64,000 nt of DNA. Origin: JAAGZL01 sp050291725. Its GTDB lineage: Bacteria > Pseudomonadota > Gammaproteobacteria > Chromatiales > Chromatiaceae. Under the pieces are notes generated by a model, which saw only the letters and a list, made by a program, of their open reading frames with translations, had not been told where the DNA came from and did no database searches. The DNA lies in the NCBI GenBank assembly GCA_050291725.1, contig JBNKKH010000016.1:1-64000 (forward strand), read 5' to 3'. Below, piece after piece: positions 33,560-43,248 of this stretch (positions are counted from its first letter, which is position 1; each line of letters begins with the position of its first letter). The translations under genes and the position numbers were made by a program.

Positions 33560-34867
33560 ATGAACAGAAGGTTTTTATCGCTGTTGTTAATTTCTCTCTT
33601 TTGGCTGTCGACAGCCCAAGCTGAGAATTTGCTGCAGGTGTATGAGTTGGCGCTCCAGAACGATGCCCAGTTTCGGGCTGCTAGGGCTGCCCGGGACTCA
33701 GATTTTGAGTCGAGACCTCAGGCTGTGGCAAAGCTGTTGCCAAACCTGTCTATGAGCGGCAGTGCCGACAGAATTGACTCTAAGGTGGTGAACTCCCCTA
33801 CCGGAGCGAATTCGACCCTGTATAACAAAAACAGTCTTACTCTCAGCCTTTCCATGCCGGTATATCGCAGGGAGCTATGGGTACAGCTAGATCAGGCTGA
33901 TGATCAGATTGCTTATGCTGAGGCGGTCTATGCTGCTGCTGAACAGGATCTGATTGTACGTACTGCTCAAGCCTACTTTGATATTCTTTCTGCCCAAGAT
34001 AGCCTGGAGTTTGCCAATGCAGAGACGGCGGCTATCGGCAGACAGCTAGAGCAGGCCAAGCAACGCTTTGATGTTGGATTAATTGCGATTACCGCCGTGC
34101 ATGAGGCTCAGGCTGCCTATGATCAGTCGCGGGCTGATCTAATACAGGCGGAGAATGATCTGGATAACGCCAGGGAGGCGTTGTATGAGATCACCAAAGT
34201 CAAGATAAAAAGACTTGCTACTCTGGATAAGAATTTGGTTTTGACGAAGCCGGTACCAACAAGTATTGAGCAGTGGGGCAGCAAAGCTCTGGAGCAAAAT
34301 CTATCCATAAAGGCAGCGGAAAAAACTACTGATATAGCCCGCAGTAATGTAAAGGTGAAGCAGTCTGGACATCTTCCGTCACTTGATCTGGTTGGATCAC
34401 ACTCGAGGAATCGTTATCGAGATTCGCTCTCTTCCGAAACTAATACTTCAACTATCGGTCTGCAGCTTACAGTGCCTCTATTTGCGGGTGGAGCGGTGAA
34501 TTCACAAACTCGCCAAGCCCGTTATGATTTAGAGGCCAGCCAGGAGACTCTGGATAAGGAGAGGCGTTCAGTTATTCGTCAGGTACGTGATGCCTATCGC
34601 GGTGTTCTGGCTAGTATCAGCTCAGTTAAAGCGTTGAAAGCAAGCACCGTATCCACCCGTAGCGCCCTGGAGGCAACTGAGGCTGGCTATGAGGTAGGCA
34701 CCCGCACCATTGTGGACGTGCTCAACTCACAGCGGGATCTTTATCGCTCGCTGAGGAATTATGCCAATGTGCGCTATAACTACATCATGAGTGGATTGAA
34801 GCTGAAACAGGCGGCGGGTACAGTTTCAGAACAGGATCTGAAACAGATAGCTGCTTGGCTGAGATAA
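33560..34867 (+). CDS. tolC: TolC-family type I secretion outer-membrane protein
   Basis: A 435-residue outer-membrane channel of the TolC family, the exit duct of type I secretion and efflux systems. A signal peptide (about 1-21, ending STAQA) is followed by ENLLQVYELALQNDAQFRAAR, the canonical start of the mature protein. Two repeats of long helices follow, the second with VPLFAGG, YEVGTRTIVDVLNSQRDLYR and MSGLKLKQAAG as in E. coli TolC. GGAAGATG precedes the ATG. A terminator at 34889 ends the unit. It is divergent from the ABC exporter. Confidence 0.93.
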   Translation: MNRRFLSLLLISLFWLSTAQAENLLQVYELALQNDAQFRAARAARDSDFESRPQAVAKLLPNLSMSGSADRIDSKVVNSPTGANSTLYNKNSLTLSLSMPVYRRELWVQLDQADDQIAYAEAVYAAAEQDLIVRTAQAYFDILSAQDSLEFANAETAAIGRQLEQAKQRFDVGLIAITAVHEAQAAYDQSRADLIQAENDLDNAREALYEITKVKIKRLATLDKNLVLTKPVPTSIEQWGSKALEQNLSIKAAEKTTDIARSNVKVKQSGHLPSLDLVGSHSRNRYRDSLSSETNTSTIGLQLTVPLFAGGAVNSQTRQARYDLEASQETLDKERRSVIRQVRDAYRGVLASISSVKALKASTVSTRSALEATEAGYEVGTRTIVDVLNSQRDLYRSLRNYANVRYNYIMSGLKLKQAAGTVSEQDLKQIAAWLR

Positions 34868-34888
34868 TAGCCGTAGGTAAAAGTTTGT

Positions 34889-34912
34889 AAACGGGGCCAA
34901 TGGCCCCGTTTC
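34889..34912 (+). terminator. rho-independent terminator after tolC
   Basis: A nearly perfect GC-rich hairpin, aaacggggcca with tggccccgttt, around 34889-34912, is followed by tctt. It lies 22 bp after the tolC stop. Confidence 0.75.
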
Positions 34913-34977
34913 TTATTGGCAATGCTGCCAAGATATAGTTATATGCGCAATCTTCAATAAATGGTTAGAATAGGGCC

Positions 34978-36078
34978 ATGTCTGGAAATACGATTGGAAA
35001 ACTCTTCACTGTCACATCTTTTGGTGAGAGCCACGGCCCTGCCATTGGCTGCATTGTGGACGGCTGTCCCCCTGGAATGGAGCTAACCGAGGGAGATATT
35101 CAGTTTGATCTGGATCGACGCAAGCCAGGTACATCGCGGCATACTACTCAGCGTCGTGAAGCAGATGAGGTCCAGATTCTATCAGGGGTGTTTGAAGGTG
35201 TGACAACTGGTACTCCCATTGGCCTGATCATTCACAACACCGACCAAAGGTCTAAAGATTACTCCAATATTATGGATAGATTTAGACCAGGCCATGCCGA
35301 TTACACCTATACCCAGAAGTATGGCCTACGTGACTATCGGGGTGGCGGTCGTTCTTCAGCCCGTGAAACCGCTATGCGGGTGGCGGCGGGTGCTATAGCA
35401 AAAAAGTATCTGCAGCAGAGTTATGCTATAGAGATCAAAGGCTACTTGGCACAGCTTGGCCCTATCGCTATTGAAAAACTGGATTGGAATGAAATAGAGA
35501 ACAATCCATTCTTCTGCCCAGATGTGGACAAGGTTGCGGAGATGGAGTCATATATGGACGACCTGCGCAAGGAGGGAAACTCCATTGGTGCACGCATAAA
35601 TGTGGTAGCTACTAATGTACCCCCAGGTCTGGGCGAGCCAATATTTGATCGCCTGGATGCAGAGATCGCCCACAGCATGATGAGTATCAATGCTGTGAAG
35701 GGAGTTGAGATTGGGGCTGGTTTCGGCTGTATTGAGCAGAAAGGTACTGAGCATAGAGACGATATCACCCCAGATGGTTTTCTCGGGAACAATGCCGGCG
35801 GCATCCTGGGAGGTATATCTAGCGGCCAGGATGTTGTTGTTAGCATTGCTATGAAGCCTACCTCCAGTCTGCACATTCCATGTAATAGCGTAAATGTTAA
35901 TGGAGAGTCGGTTGAGGTGATCACTGAAGGCAGGCACGATCCATGCGTTGGTATTCGTGCTACTCCCATAGCTGAGGCTATGCTGGCTATTACCTTGATG
36001 GATCATCTGTTGCGCCATCGTGCTCAAAACATGGATGTGAGTTCAGATACTCCCATCGTGCCAGCTGCTCCCAAGTGA
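34978..36078 (+). CDS. aroC: Chorismate synthase AroC
   Basis: AroC catalyses the last step of the shikimate pathway, converting EPSP to chorismate with reduced FMN. The 366-residue product shows the family signatures GESHGPAIGCIVDGCPPG, YRGGGRSSARETA (FMN binding) and RHDPCVG near the C-terminus. Chorismate also feeds the trp genes and ubiquinone synthesis in this window. The start ATG gives MSGNTIGKLFTVTSFGESHG, the canonical N-terminus. An MFS gene follows 29 bp later. Confidence 0.97.
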   Translation: MSGNTIGKLFTVTSFGESHGPAIGCIVDGCPPGMELTEGDIQFDLDRRKPGTSRHTTQRREADEVQILSGVFEGVTTGTPIGLIIHNTDQRSKDYSNIMDRFRPGHADYTYTQKYGLRDYRGGGRSSARETAMRVAAGAIAKKYLQQSYAIEIKGYLAQLGPIAIEKLDWNEIENNPFFCPDVDKVAEMESYMDDLRKEGNSIGARINVVATNVPPGLGEPIFDRLDAEIAHSMMSINAVKGVEIGAGFGCIEQKGTEHRDDITPDGFLGNNAGGILGGISSGQDVVVSIAMKPTSSLHIPCNSVNVNGESVEVITEGRHDPCVGIRATPIAEAMLAITLMDHLLRHRAQNMDVSSDTPIVPAAPK

Positions 36079-36107
36079 TATTCAAGAGTGGATCTACTCA
36101 GTAGCTA

Positions 36108-37253
36108 ATGCCCTATTGGCGCTTATCATCGTTCTATCTGTTCTATTTTGCTGCCCTAGGTGTGCTGGCCCCCTATTGGAGCCTCTATCTAAAAGATTTG
36201 GGATTTAATGCTGTAGCTATTGGTCAACTTATGGCTATTCCCATGGCTACCAAGCTGGTAGCACCTTTTGTTTGGGGATGGCTGGGAGATCATCTAGGTC
36301 GGCGCATGTCCATTGTGCGTTTGGGTTCTTTGCTTACTACCATAATTTTTTCATCAGTGTTCTGGGTTACTGGATTCTGGGAGCTGGGCGCAGCCATGGT
36401 TCTGTTCAGTTTCTTTTGGAATGCTGTACTTCCTCAGTTTGAGGCGGTGACCTTCGACTATCTGGGAGATGATGTTTCCAGATACTCTACTGTTAGGGTT
36501 TGGGGCTCTGTCGGCTTTATTATTTCGGTGCTTATTCTAGGTGTGGTAGTGGATCAATATGGTCCGAAATCTATCTTGCCAGTATTGCTAATAGCCTATG
36601 GAGCAATCTGGGTATCAAGTTTAGCTATACAGGATCAGGACCCTGAGCCCCACTTAATAAAACAGCAACCTATATTAGAAATCCTGAAGATGCCAGCTGT
36701 AATCGCATTCTTTGTGGTCTGTTTTCTTCTGCAGGCGGGCCATGGCCCATATTATGCCTTCTACTCTATCTACATGGAGTCGGTTGGGTACTCCAAGGCC
36801 GTTATTGGTCAATTCTGGGCCCTTGGGGTTGTAGCAGAAGTAGTTGTGTTTCTGTTTATGCATAGGTTGTTAAAGCGATTTGGTGCGCGCCAAGTGTTGA
36901 TGGTTAGCCTCGCTTTAGCAGTTGTGCGCTGGCTATTGATTGGTAACTTTCCTGAATCTCTGGCCATTATCCTTTTTGCTCAGACGCTACATGCGGCTAC
37001 CTTTGGCACTTTTCATGCTGCGGCTATTCATCTGGTACATCACTACTTTAAGGGTAAGCATCAGGGCAGGGGGCAGGCGTTATACAGCAGTCTCAGCTTT
37101 GGCGCCGGTGGGGCTTTAGGCTCTGTGGCTAGCGGATTTTTTTGGGAGAGTGCTGGGCCAAGTGTAGCATTTGGCATCTCTGCAGCCCTATCTATGTTGG
37201 CTTTATTTATTGCTTGGTACTGGGTGGTAAACCAGCTACAGGATTCTACCTAA
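36108..37253 (+). CDS. MFS transporter, MFS_1_like/HcaT-type
   Basis: A 381-residue inner-membrane transporter with 12 predicted spans. The start YWRLSSFYLFYFAALGVLAPYW and WGWLGDHLGRRM resemble the 3-phenylpropionate transporter HcaT and related MFS_1_like proteins. The substrate is unknown. It probably shares a transcript with aroC. Its last four bases overlap the last four of the opposite-strand GGDEF-EAL gene (convergent stops). Confidence 0.85.
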   Translation: MPYWRLSSFYLFYFAALGVLAPYWSLYLKDLGFNAVAIGQLMAIPMATKLVAPFVWGWLGDHLGRRMSIVRLGSLLTTIIFSSVFWVTGFWELGAAMVLFSFFWNAVLPQFEAVTFDYLGDDVSRYSTVRVWGSVGFIISVLILGVVVDQYGPKSILPVLLIAYGAIWVSSLAIQDQDPEPHLIKQQPILEILKMPAVIAFFVVCFLLQAGHGPYYAFYSIYMESVGYSKAVIGQFWALGVVAEVVVFLFMHRLLKRFGARQVLMVSLALAVVRWLLIGNFPESLAIILFAQTLHAATFGTFHAAAIHLVHHYFKGKHQGRGQALYSSLSFGAGGALGSVASGFFWESAGPSVAFGISAALSMLALFIAWYWVVNQLQDST

Positions 37254-39802
37254 GAGATATGCAGGTTCAGTTCGTTATCAATTTTTGCGATTTGGTCTGG
37301 TTCTGGCTTAGATAGAAAGTATCCCTGCACATGATCAATGCCGGTATCAATGAGGAAGTTGAGCGTGGGCAAATCTTCTACACACTTCGCAACGGTTTGT
37401 ATGTTCAGTGAATGGGCTACATCATTTATGGACTTAATAACTGCCTGATTATAGCTGTTGCTATTGGCGCCTAATATCAAATGACTGTCTATCTTTATAT
37501 AATCTACCGGTAGTTGCTTGAGCAGCGGGAAGGAGAAAAAGCCGCCACCAAAGTCATCTAATGAGAGCATGCAGCCAATGTTATGTATGCGATCTACCAT
37601 CTCTCTGGTCTGTAGTGATGTAGAGGCGATGGAAGCTTCTGAGAACTCAAAAATTACTTTGGAAGCATCTACATTAGATTCTATTATCATGTGTTCTATA
37701 GCATCAATAACCCGCGGGTCAGCAATGGACTGACCAGATAGATTAATGGATAGTTTCCCCATATAGCCATTTTGTTGAAACTGCTTTAGTTGTGTAACTG
37801 CGCGTTCTGCAACCCAGAGATCAATTTTATCCATCATGTTAAAGCGTTCTGCAGTTGGCAGAAATGCGTTTGGATAGATGGTCTCTTGATTATTGTCTGT
37901 GATGCGCAGTAGCGCCTCTAAAACTTGCGTATCGGATGGGGTAAGTTGCTGGAGGTTATTATTCGTGCTGAGATTGTTTAGCAGCTCATCATTCAGTTGC
38001 GTGCAGCTAAAGACAGGCTGGTAATGCAGGATAAAAAGGTCTTGTTCCAGGGCGTTGTTTATTTCTAAGGACCAACTCTGATCTTTATCTTCATGCTGAT
38101 CAGTATCAGGGGTATATATATGTATTTGGTTGCGTCCACGTTTCTTTGCAATATTGCATGCAGTATCCGCATGGCTGAGAGCAGTTTCGCTATCTATGGT
38201 GCTGCAATCCATGATGGTTATGCCGATGCTGGTGTGTATGGTGAACTGTTTGCCATTATGCAGAAAGACATACTCTTCAAGCATATGTCTATATTCATCT
38301 GCGGTTTGCTCTATTGCCTCTCTTGTTACACCTCTAAGGATAATTGCGAACTCATCTCCACCTAGACGTGCTAGGTCATCAGACTTTCTTAAGCGTGAAA
38401 CCAATAGTTGGGATATCTCTATCAATAGCTGATCGCCGGCTGAGTGGCCAGCAGTATCATTTACATATTTAAATCGATCGAGATCTATATAGAGCAGTGC
38501 ACTACAATCATTGCCTCGCTTTAGACGGTCGATCTCTTTGCTAAGGCCTCTTTCAAATCTGCGTCTGTTGGCAAGCTTGGTTAGAGCGTCGTGATCTGCT
38601 TGCCAGCGCAGTTTATTTTCTAGGGATAGGCGTTCTGATATGTCACGGAATGCCACAACAGATCCCTGGCGCTCGGCATCTATACTAAAGGGATAAACTG
38701 TATACTCAATCGGAATTGGGTTGCCAGATTTGCTCCAAAAGAATGTTTGCTTGCCGTTTATGCTATGACCGTGTTTGTAGGCATTATGCAGTTCACAGCT
38801 TTTCTCGCTTAAGGGGCTGCCGCTTTCGTCGGTATGGTGGAATAGCTGGTGGGCTGACTGGCCGATTAAATTATCTTTGTTGCTAAAGCCTAATATTTGC
38901 AAACAGGCTGGATTGATGAAAGATATAATGCCGTCGTTATCCACTCCATATACCCCATCTCCTACAGAGTGTAAAATTCCGCCAAGTCGATTGCGTTCTT
39001 CTTCTATGTGTTTGCGGGTCCTTATGTGTCGACTCATGGCGTCAACACGGGCGATGAATAGGTCTTCGCTCTCGTTTTTAAACATACACTCTACAGCGCC
39101 AGATTTTAGTGAGCTCTCAATAGCGTAGTCGATGTAAGTGCCGGTTATCAGTGCGGTGGTAATGGTGTTGGTGCGAGGATCTTCTAGCAGCTGTTTGCAC
39201 AGTTCATCGCCGTTTGTTTCCGGCATGAAGTAGTCGATGATGGCGATATCGAATTCAGACTTTATGGCTTTTTTAAAACCATTCTGCGCCGATTTGGCAA
39301 TCTCAACATGATACCCATTGTTCTCAAGTAGGGTTTTAAATTTATGTCGTACGGTGCGGGAGTCATCAACAAACAGTATGCGTATTGGCTGTATATGGGT
39401 TTTAGTGTCAAAGTTTGCGTTGGTTAGGCGGCTATATAGGTTGGCCAGGATCTCTCCGCTACGTTTATGTTCATGCCATGGGACATGAACAGTGTTATGT
39501 TGTTGCGAGGCTTGTTCCTTGGCCTCTTTGTGTTCATCGTGGGCCAGAATTAATATGGGTGTGGATGTGTACTGTTCAGCAGAGAGAATAGTTAATAGCT
39601 TATTCAGGCTTTTACTTGGCTTGATTGGCCAGCCTATGAAGAAGGCATCATATCTGCCACGTGGAACCTCTTCAGCCGCAATAAGCTCTAGTCCTTGGGA
39701 AAAGTCCGAGGCGGTTTCAACATTAAATCCATGCTTAATGAGCATGTTCTCTTGAACATGCCTGATGGTTGCCGAAGGCTCTATTAATAAAACTCTAAGC
39801 AA
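37250..39802 (-). CDS. REC-REC-PAS-GGDEF-EAL protein; first receiver and EAL site degenerate
   Basis: An 850-residue soluble signalling protein. REC1 (about 3-125) lacks the acceptor Asp: the position reads FFIGWPI. REC2 (140-260) is canonical with Asp190 in IIDYFMPE and VDD at 145-147. A PAS domain (272-390) and GGDEF domain (400-565) follow; GGDEF (481-485) and the I-site R472-K-S-D475 are intact. The EAL domain (about 580-850) has EAL (629-631) after an insertion of about 25 residues, and DDFG (749-752). However, the usual AEGVE reads AKCVE (805-809), losing the Glu taken as general base. It is probably a cyclase with a binding-only EAL. The start is TTG with GGAAAG upstream. Confidence 0.9.
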   Translation of the reverse strand: MLRVLLIEPSATIRHVQENMLIKHGFNVETASDFSQGLELIAAEEVPRGRYDAFFIGWPIKPSKSLNKLLTILSAEQYTSTPILILAHDEHKEAKEQASQQHNTVHVPWHEHKRSGEILANLYSRLTNANFDTKTHIQPIRILFVDDSRTVRHKFKTLLENNGYHVEIAKSAQNGFKKAIKSEFDIAIIDYFMPETNGDELCKQLLEDPRTNTITTALITGTYIDYAIESSLKSGAVECMFKNESEDLFIARVDAMSRHIRTRKHIEEERNRLGGILHSVGDGVYGVDNDGIISFINPACLQILGFSNKDNLIGQSAHQLFHHTDESGSPLSEKSCELHNAYKHGHSINGKQTFFWSKSGNPIPIEYTVYPFSIDAERQGSVVAFRDISERLSLENKLRWQADHDALTKLANRRRFERGLSKEIDRLKRGNDCSALLYIDLDRFKYVNDTAGHSAGDQLLIEISQLLVSRLRKSDDLARLGGDEFAIILRGVTREAIEQTADEYRHMLEEYVFLHNGKQFTIHTSIGITIMDCSTIDSETALSHADTACNIAKKRGRNQIHIYTPDTDQHEDKDQSWSLEINNALEQDLFILHYQPVFSCTQLNDELLNNLSTNNNLQQLTPSDTQVLEALLRITDNNQETIYPNAFLPTAERFNMMDKIDLWVAERAVTQLKQFQQNGYMGKLSINLSGQSIADPRVIDAIEHMIIESNVDASKVIFEFSEASIASTSLQTREMVDRIHNIGCMLSLDDFGGGFFSFPLLKQLPVDYIKIDSHLILGANSNSYNQAVIKSINDVAHSLNIQTVAKCVEDLPTLNFLIDTGIDHVQGYFLSKPEPDQIAKIDNELNLHIS

Positions 39803-39951
39803 GGCAGATCTTTCCCTTGATGCGGACTGTTAATTGCAATTTATACCGACTCCCGACAATAATCGGCATCTGGGCTATTTTCTTTAGCGGTTTTTGAATA
39901 TCCTTTAAATATGTGGGCATTAACATTTTGACATGAATATGCGAGGAAGTC

Positions 39952-40401
39952 GTGGCTATTTGGCGAAATCTTGCCTCACTTGAGGAGATTAATCAGCTTT
40001 CTAGGGACAGTATGGTGGAGTATCTAGGAATAGAGATCACTGAGATTGGGGATGATTACCTCAAGGCCTCCATGCCGGTATCTGCTAAGACCCGTCAGCC
40101 CATGGGGATATTGCATGGTGGTGCCTCTGTGGCTTTGGCTGAAACTGTTGGTAGTATAGCCGCATTTATGGCTGCACCTGCTGGGCGATATTGCGTGGGA
40201 TTGGAGGTAAACGCCAATCACCTGCGTATGGCCAAGTCTGGTCTGGTGTTTGCGATGGCCAGGCCGATACATCTTGGTAAGTCGACTCAGGTTTGGGATA
40301 TTCGGATAACAGATGAGGATGCCAACGCTGTAGCGGTATCCAGAATAACTATGGCGGTGCTAGAGCATCCCGTAAAGCCAGGGCAGGAGAAAGCTGAGTA
40401 A
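39952..40401 (+). CDS. Hotdog-fold thioesterase (PaaI/MenI-like)
   Basis: A 149-residue acyl-CoA thioesterase of the PaaI/YdiI group. The core MGILHGGASVALAETVGS contains the HGG loop and the catalytic Glu of this class. VGLEVNANHLRMAK and STQVWDIRI are further family blocks. It would act on aryl- or acyl-CoA esters in the cytoplasm. The start is GTG at 39952, preceded by GAGGAAG. Its 3' end overlaps the opposite-strand transporter by 42 bp. Confidence 0.88.
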   Translation: MAIWRNLASLEEINQLSRDSMVEYLGIEITEIGDDYLKASMPVSAKTRQPMGILHGGASVALAETVGSIAAFMAAPAGRYCVGLEVNANHLRMAKSGLVFAMARPIHLGKSTQVWDIRITDEDANAVAVSRITMAVLEHPVKPGQEKAE

Positions 40402-42222
40402 TAGCCACATCAGGATAGTCAGGGGTACCCCCACCCGCACAAAATCACCGAAGCTATAGTTGCCTGCATTCATTACCAGAAGATTGGTCTGGTAGGCCAT
40501 GGGCGTGGCAAAACTCAAGTTGGCGCCAAACAACACAGCTAGTACGAATGGCTCTGGAGGGACATTAAGTTGGTGGGCAATACCAATGGCAATAGGAGTC
40601 CCCACCACAGCAGCGGCATTGTTGGATACCACATTGGTTAAAATTGCCATTAGTAGCAGCAATCCACTCAGTACATATATGGGTGCGAGGCCATTAGTGG
40701 CGGCAACATAGGCAGATGCCAAATATTCCGCTCCACCAGTCTCAACCAGAGCCATGCCTAGAGCTAGGCTGGTAACAATAACCATAATCACAGATGCATG
40801 TAGAGCGCGGCTGGCCTCTTTCCAGCGCAGGCAGCCAGTTAAGAGCATTGCGAGAACCCCTGCAGTTGCACTGACTGCAATAGGTAAAATACCTAAAGCA
40901 GCAATAGTGATGATTGCCAGCATTATTGTTAAGGCCACCGGAGCTTTGGCTGAGTGAGCCAAATCCTCTGTAGCATCCAATACCAGCAATTCACCTTTGG
41001 ACTTCAGCTGTTTTATTTTTCTTTTTGATCCCTGGAGCAGAATCACATCACCGTTTTTCAGGCGAGTATCCTCTGGGTGTTCCAGGGGTAGGCGGCTGCC
41101 TCGCTTGGGCCAGATGCCGGCTCGATGCAGAGCAAGTACCATGACTTGATAGCGTGCACTGAATTGATAGTCCTGCAGGGTTGTTCTCTCTAGCGGGGAG
41201 CCGCGCACTACGGCAACTTCAGCTATCTGCTGTTTGTCATCAATTAGAGGATTCTGTTCATCCACTGGTGCGTTCTTGGAATAGAGTCTCGCCCCCAGGG
41301 TGGTTTCGTACTCCATTAATCGTTCTGGGGTGTCAAATACAACGATACGATCTCCAGCCCTGATAGATACATCAGGCAAGGTAACTAGGCAATATGACTT
41401 GTCGCCTCTAAGAACCTGTTCAATCTCCATGCGGCCATCGGTTAAGCTGAGAATTTCAGCGATGGTCTTGCCGTTGGCTATGCTCTCCTCATCAATATGT
41501 AGCTGAGCGCGGAACAGCCGGGGAGATGTTGTTTTTAGCATGGGTTCCCGTTCTGGTATCAGTTTTGGGGCAATCAGCCACAGGTAGAGAATGCCAACTG
41601 TTCCAGAAATAATGGCCGGTAAGGCGAAGTCAAACATTCCAAACTGTCTCAGTCCCAGGTCAGAGGCTACGAACACCACCAGCAAGTTAGTAGAGGTACC
41701 AATAGTGGTAGTAGTACCGCCGATTAAGGTAGCAAAGCCCATTGGCATCAAGGTGTGTGCAGCTTTGGTTCCGGTGCGAAGGGAGACGCTTACGAGAATA
41801 GGTAGTAACAGAATAACTATGGGGGTGTTATTTACAAAGGCGCTCAGTACAGCTCCTGCAAACAGCGTGGCAACCATGGAGAGACGTGGATAGCTGGACC
41901 AGTAGCGTGCCAGTTGTCGTCCAATAGGTTCTAGTGCTCCTGTTCTGACCAGTCCCTGGCCAGCTATCATCAAGGCAGATACGGCTATTAGTGCTTCATG
42001 TCCAAAACCGGAGAAGAACTGTTTTGCGCCCAGCACTCTGCCTTCAGCTTCATATGGGAACAGTTCAAAAAATATAATAAGGATTATTAGTACAAACAGG
42101 CTGGACGAGGCCAGTGGCAGTTCGTCTCTGGTAAACAGAAATAGTGCAATCACCACAATTACCATGACGACAATGGCATGGAGTGAAGGGGCTACAAGTT
42201 CAGTTGTAATTGTTGCATCCAT
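40360..42222 (-). CDS. SLC13-family transporter with two TrkA-C (RCK_C) domains
   Basis: A 620-residue inner-membrane protein of the DASS/SLC13 type. The two membrane halves (about 15-215 and 430-620) each carry the substrate loop: NNTPIVILLLP and TSTNLLV in the first half, and VVSNNAAAVVGTPIA in the second. Between them are two TrkA-C/RCK_C domains (about 235-320 and 330-415), which bind ligands and gate transport. Such proteins move sulfate, dicarboxylates or related anions with sodium. In this context sulfate or a sulfur compound is possible but not shown. It overlaps the thioesterase gene tail to tail. Confidence 0.88.
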   Translation of the reverse strand: MDATITTELVAPSLHAIVVMVIVVIALFLFTRDELPLASSSLFVLIILIIFFELFPYEAEGRVLGAKQFFSGFGHEALIAVSALMIAGQGLVRTGALEPIGRQLARYWSSYPRLSMVATLFAGAVLSAFVNNTPIVILLLPILVSVSLRTGTKAAHTLMPMGFATLIGGTTTTIGTSTNLLVVFVASDLGLRQFGMFDFALPAIISGTVGILYLWLIAPKLIPEREPMLKTTSPRLFRAQLHIDEESIANGKTIAEILSLTDGRMEIEQVLRGDKSYCLVTLPDVSIRAGDRIVVFDTPERLMEYETTLGARLYSKNAPVDEQNPLIDDKQQIAEVAVVRGSPLERTTLQDYQFSARYQVMVLALHRAGIWPKRGSRLPLEHPEDTRLKNGDVILLQGSKRKIKQLKSKGELLVLDATEDLAHSAKAPVALTIMLAIITIAALGILPIAVSATAGVLAMLLTGCLRWKEASRALHASVIMVIVTSLALGMALVETGGAEYLASAYVAATNGLAPIYVLSGLLLLMAILTNVVSNNAAAVVGTPIAIGIAHQLNVPPEPFVLAVLFGANLSFATPMAYQTNLLVMNAGNYSFGDFVRVGVPLTILMWLLLSFLLPWLYGML

Positions 42223-42260
42223 TTTGGTGTGGAGATGTGAGTATAACTTATAAGAGTATA

Positions 42261-43163
42261 TTACATATCTTTATCCAACAGGCTTTTTACAAAATGGTGG
42301 AAGATATCTTTGTCGTATTTGCCGTCATCAACTTCGCGTTTGATTAGCTCTAATGTCTCCATTGGCCGCATTGGCTGTCGGTAAATTCGGTTGGAGTTGG
42401 TTAGTGCCTCATAGGTGTCTGCTATCCCGATAAGTTTTCCAATTTCTCCAGTTGGTTTGCTAGTGCTGGGGTAGCCGGAACCATCCATTTTGAGGTGATG
42501 TTCTACTGCTCCCTGTATGATTATTTCGTTAAATCCCGCTGCCTTCAGCAGATTTTCTCCTGTGATTGGATGTTTCTGAATCTCCCGGAACTCCTCCTGT
42601 GATAGCTTTCTTGGTGAGTCAAGAATCTCAGAGCTGATAGCAGACTTACCTATGTCATGAAACAGCCCAGCCATGGCGTAGTCTCTAAAACAGTCGTGTT
42701 CCAAGTGAGGTGTTTCCATACAGTAATTAAGAGTCAGGGCAGCAACGTTGAAAGAGTGTTCTACTGTGGAATATTTATCGGATGCCAGTTTTAGAATGTT
42801 TTTTATGATGTCTGGGTAATTAATTACACTATCAACAAACTGAGTGAAGGGTTTTTTAATTCCATTAAGTACTTCAGGTTCAGGCAGGGAAAGAGCGTTC
42901 TCCATCATGCCGGACATTAGCCTTTTTATCTCCTTAGGATTTTTGTTCTTTACGGCTGAGGAGAGTTCGCTACTAAAGTCATCCTGCATTTTATTAATAA
43001 TGCGGTTTCTATCACTCTCGGATATATAGAATTCGCGTTCTGAATATTCAGTTGGGTCTTTAGAGTAAAAGCCTGCCTTATACAGGACAAACTCTTCATT
43101 GGATTGAATATAGAGGTCTACATCTAGGCAAAATTTTATTTGGTCATGCCGCAACAGATACAT
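42261..43163 (-). CDS. HD-GYP domain protein (cyclic-di-GMP phosphodiesterase type)
   Basis: A 300-residue cytoplasmic protein. An N-terminal region (about 1-125) resembles DUF3391-type leaders of such proteins and has no membrane span. The HD-GYP domain (about 128-300) has HD at 169-170 (LFHDIGK) and GYP at 230-232 within EHHLKMDGSGYP, plus IADTYEALT. All metal- and substrate-binding residues of the signature appear intact, so it may break c-di-GMP to pGpG/GMP. It is the third c-di-GMP enzyme gene in the window. Confidence 0.9.
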   Translation of the reverse strand: MYLLRHDQIKFCLDVDLYIQSNEEFVLYKAGFYSKDPTEYSEREFYISESDRNRIINKMQDDFSSELSSAVKNKNPKEIKRLMSGMMENALSLPEPEVLNGIKKPFTQFVDSVINYPDIIKNILKLASDKYSTVEHSFNVAALTLNYCMETPHLEHDCFRDYAMAGLFHDIGKSAISSEILDSPRKLSQEEFREIQKHPITGENLLKAAGFNEIIIQGAVEHHLKMDGSGYPSTSKPTGEIGKLIGIADTYEALTNSNRIYRQPMRPMETLELIKREVDDGKYDKDIFHHFVKSLLDKDM

Positions 43164-43248
43164 GGTTATTATCTTTCTCTAGCTACGCTCTATATATTGT
43201 TATTTCCCTGATTATAGAGCAGGATTGAATAATATCTATCCAATGTAG

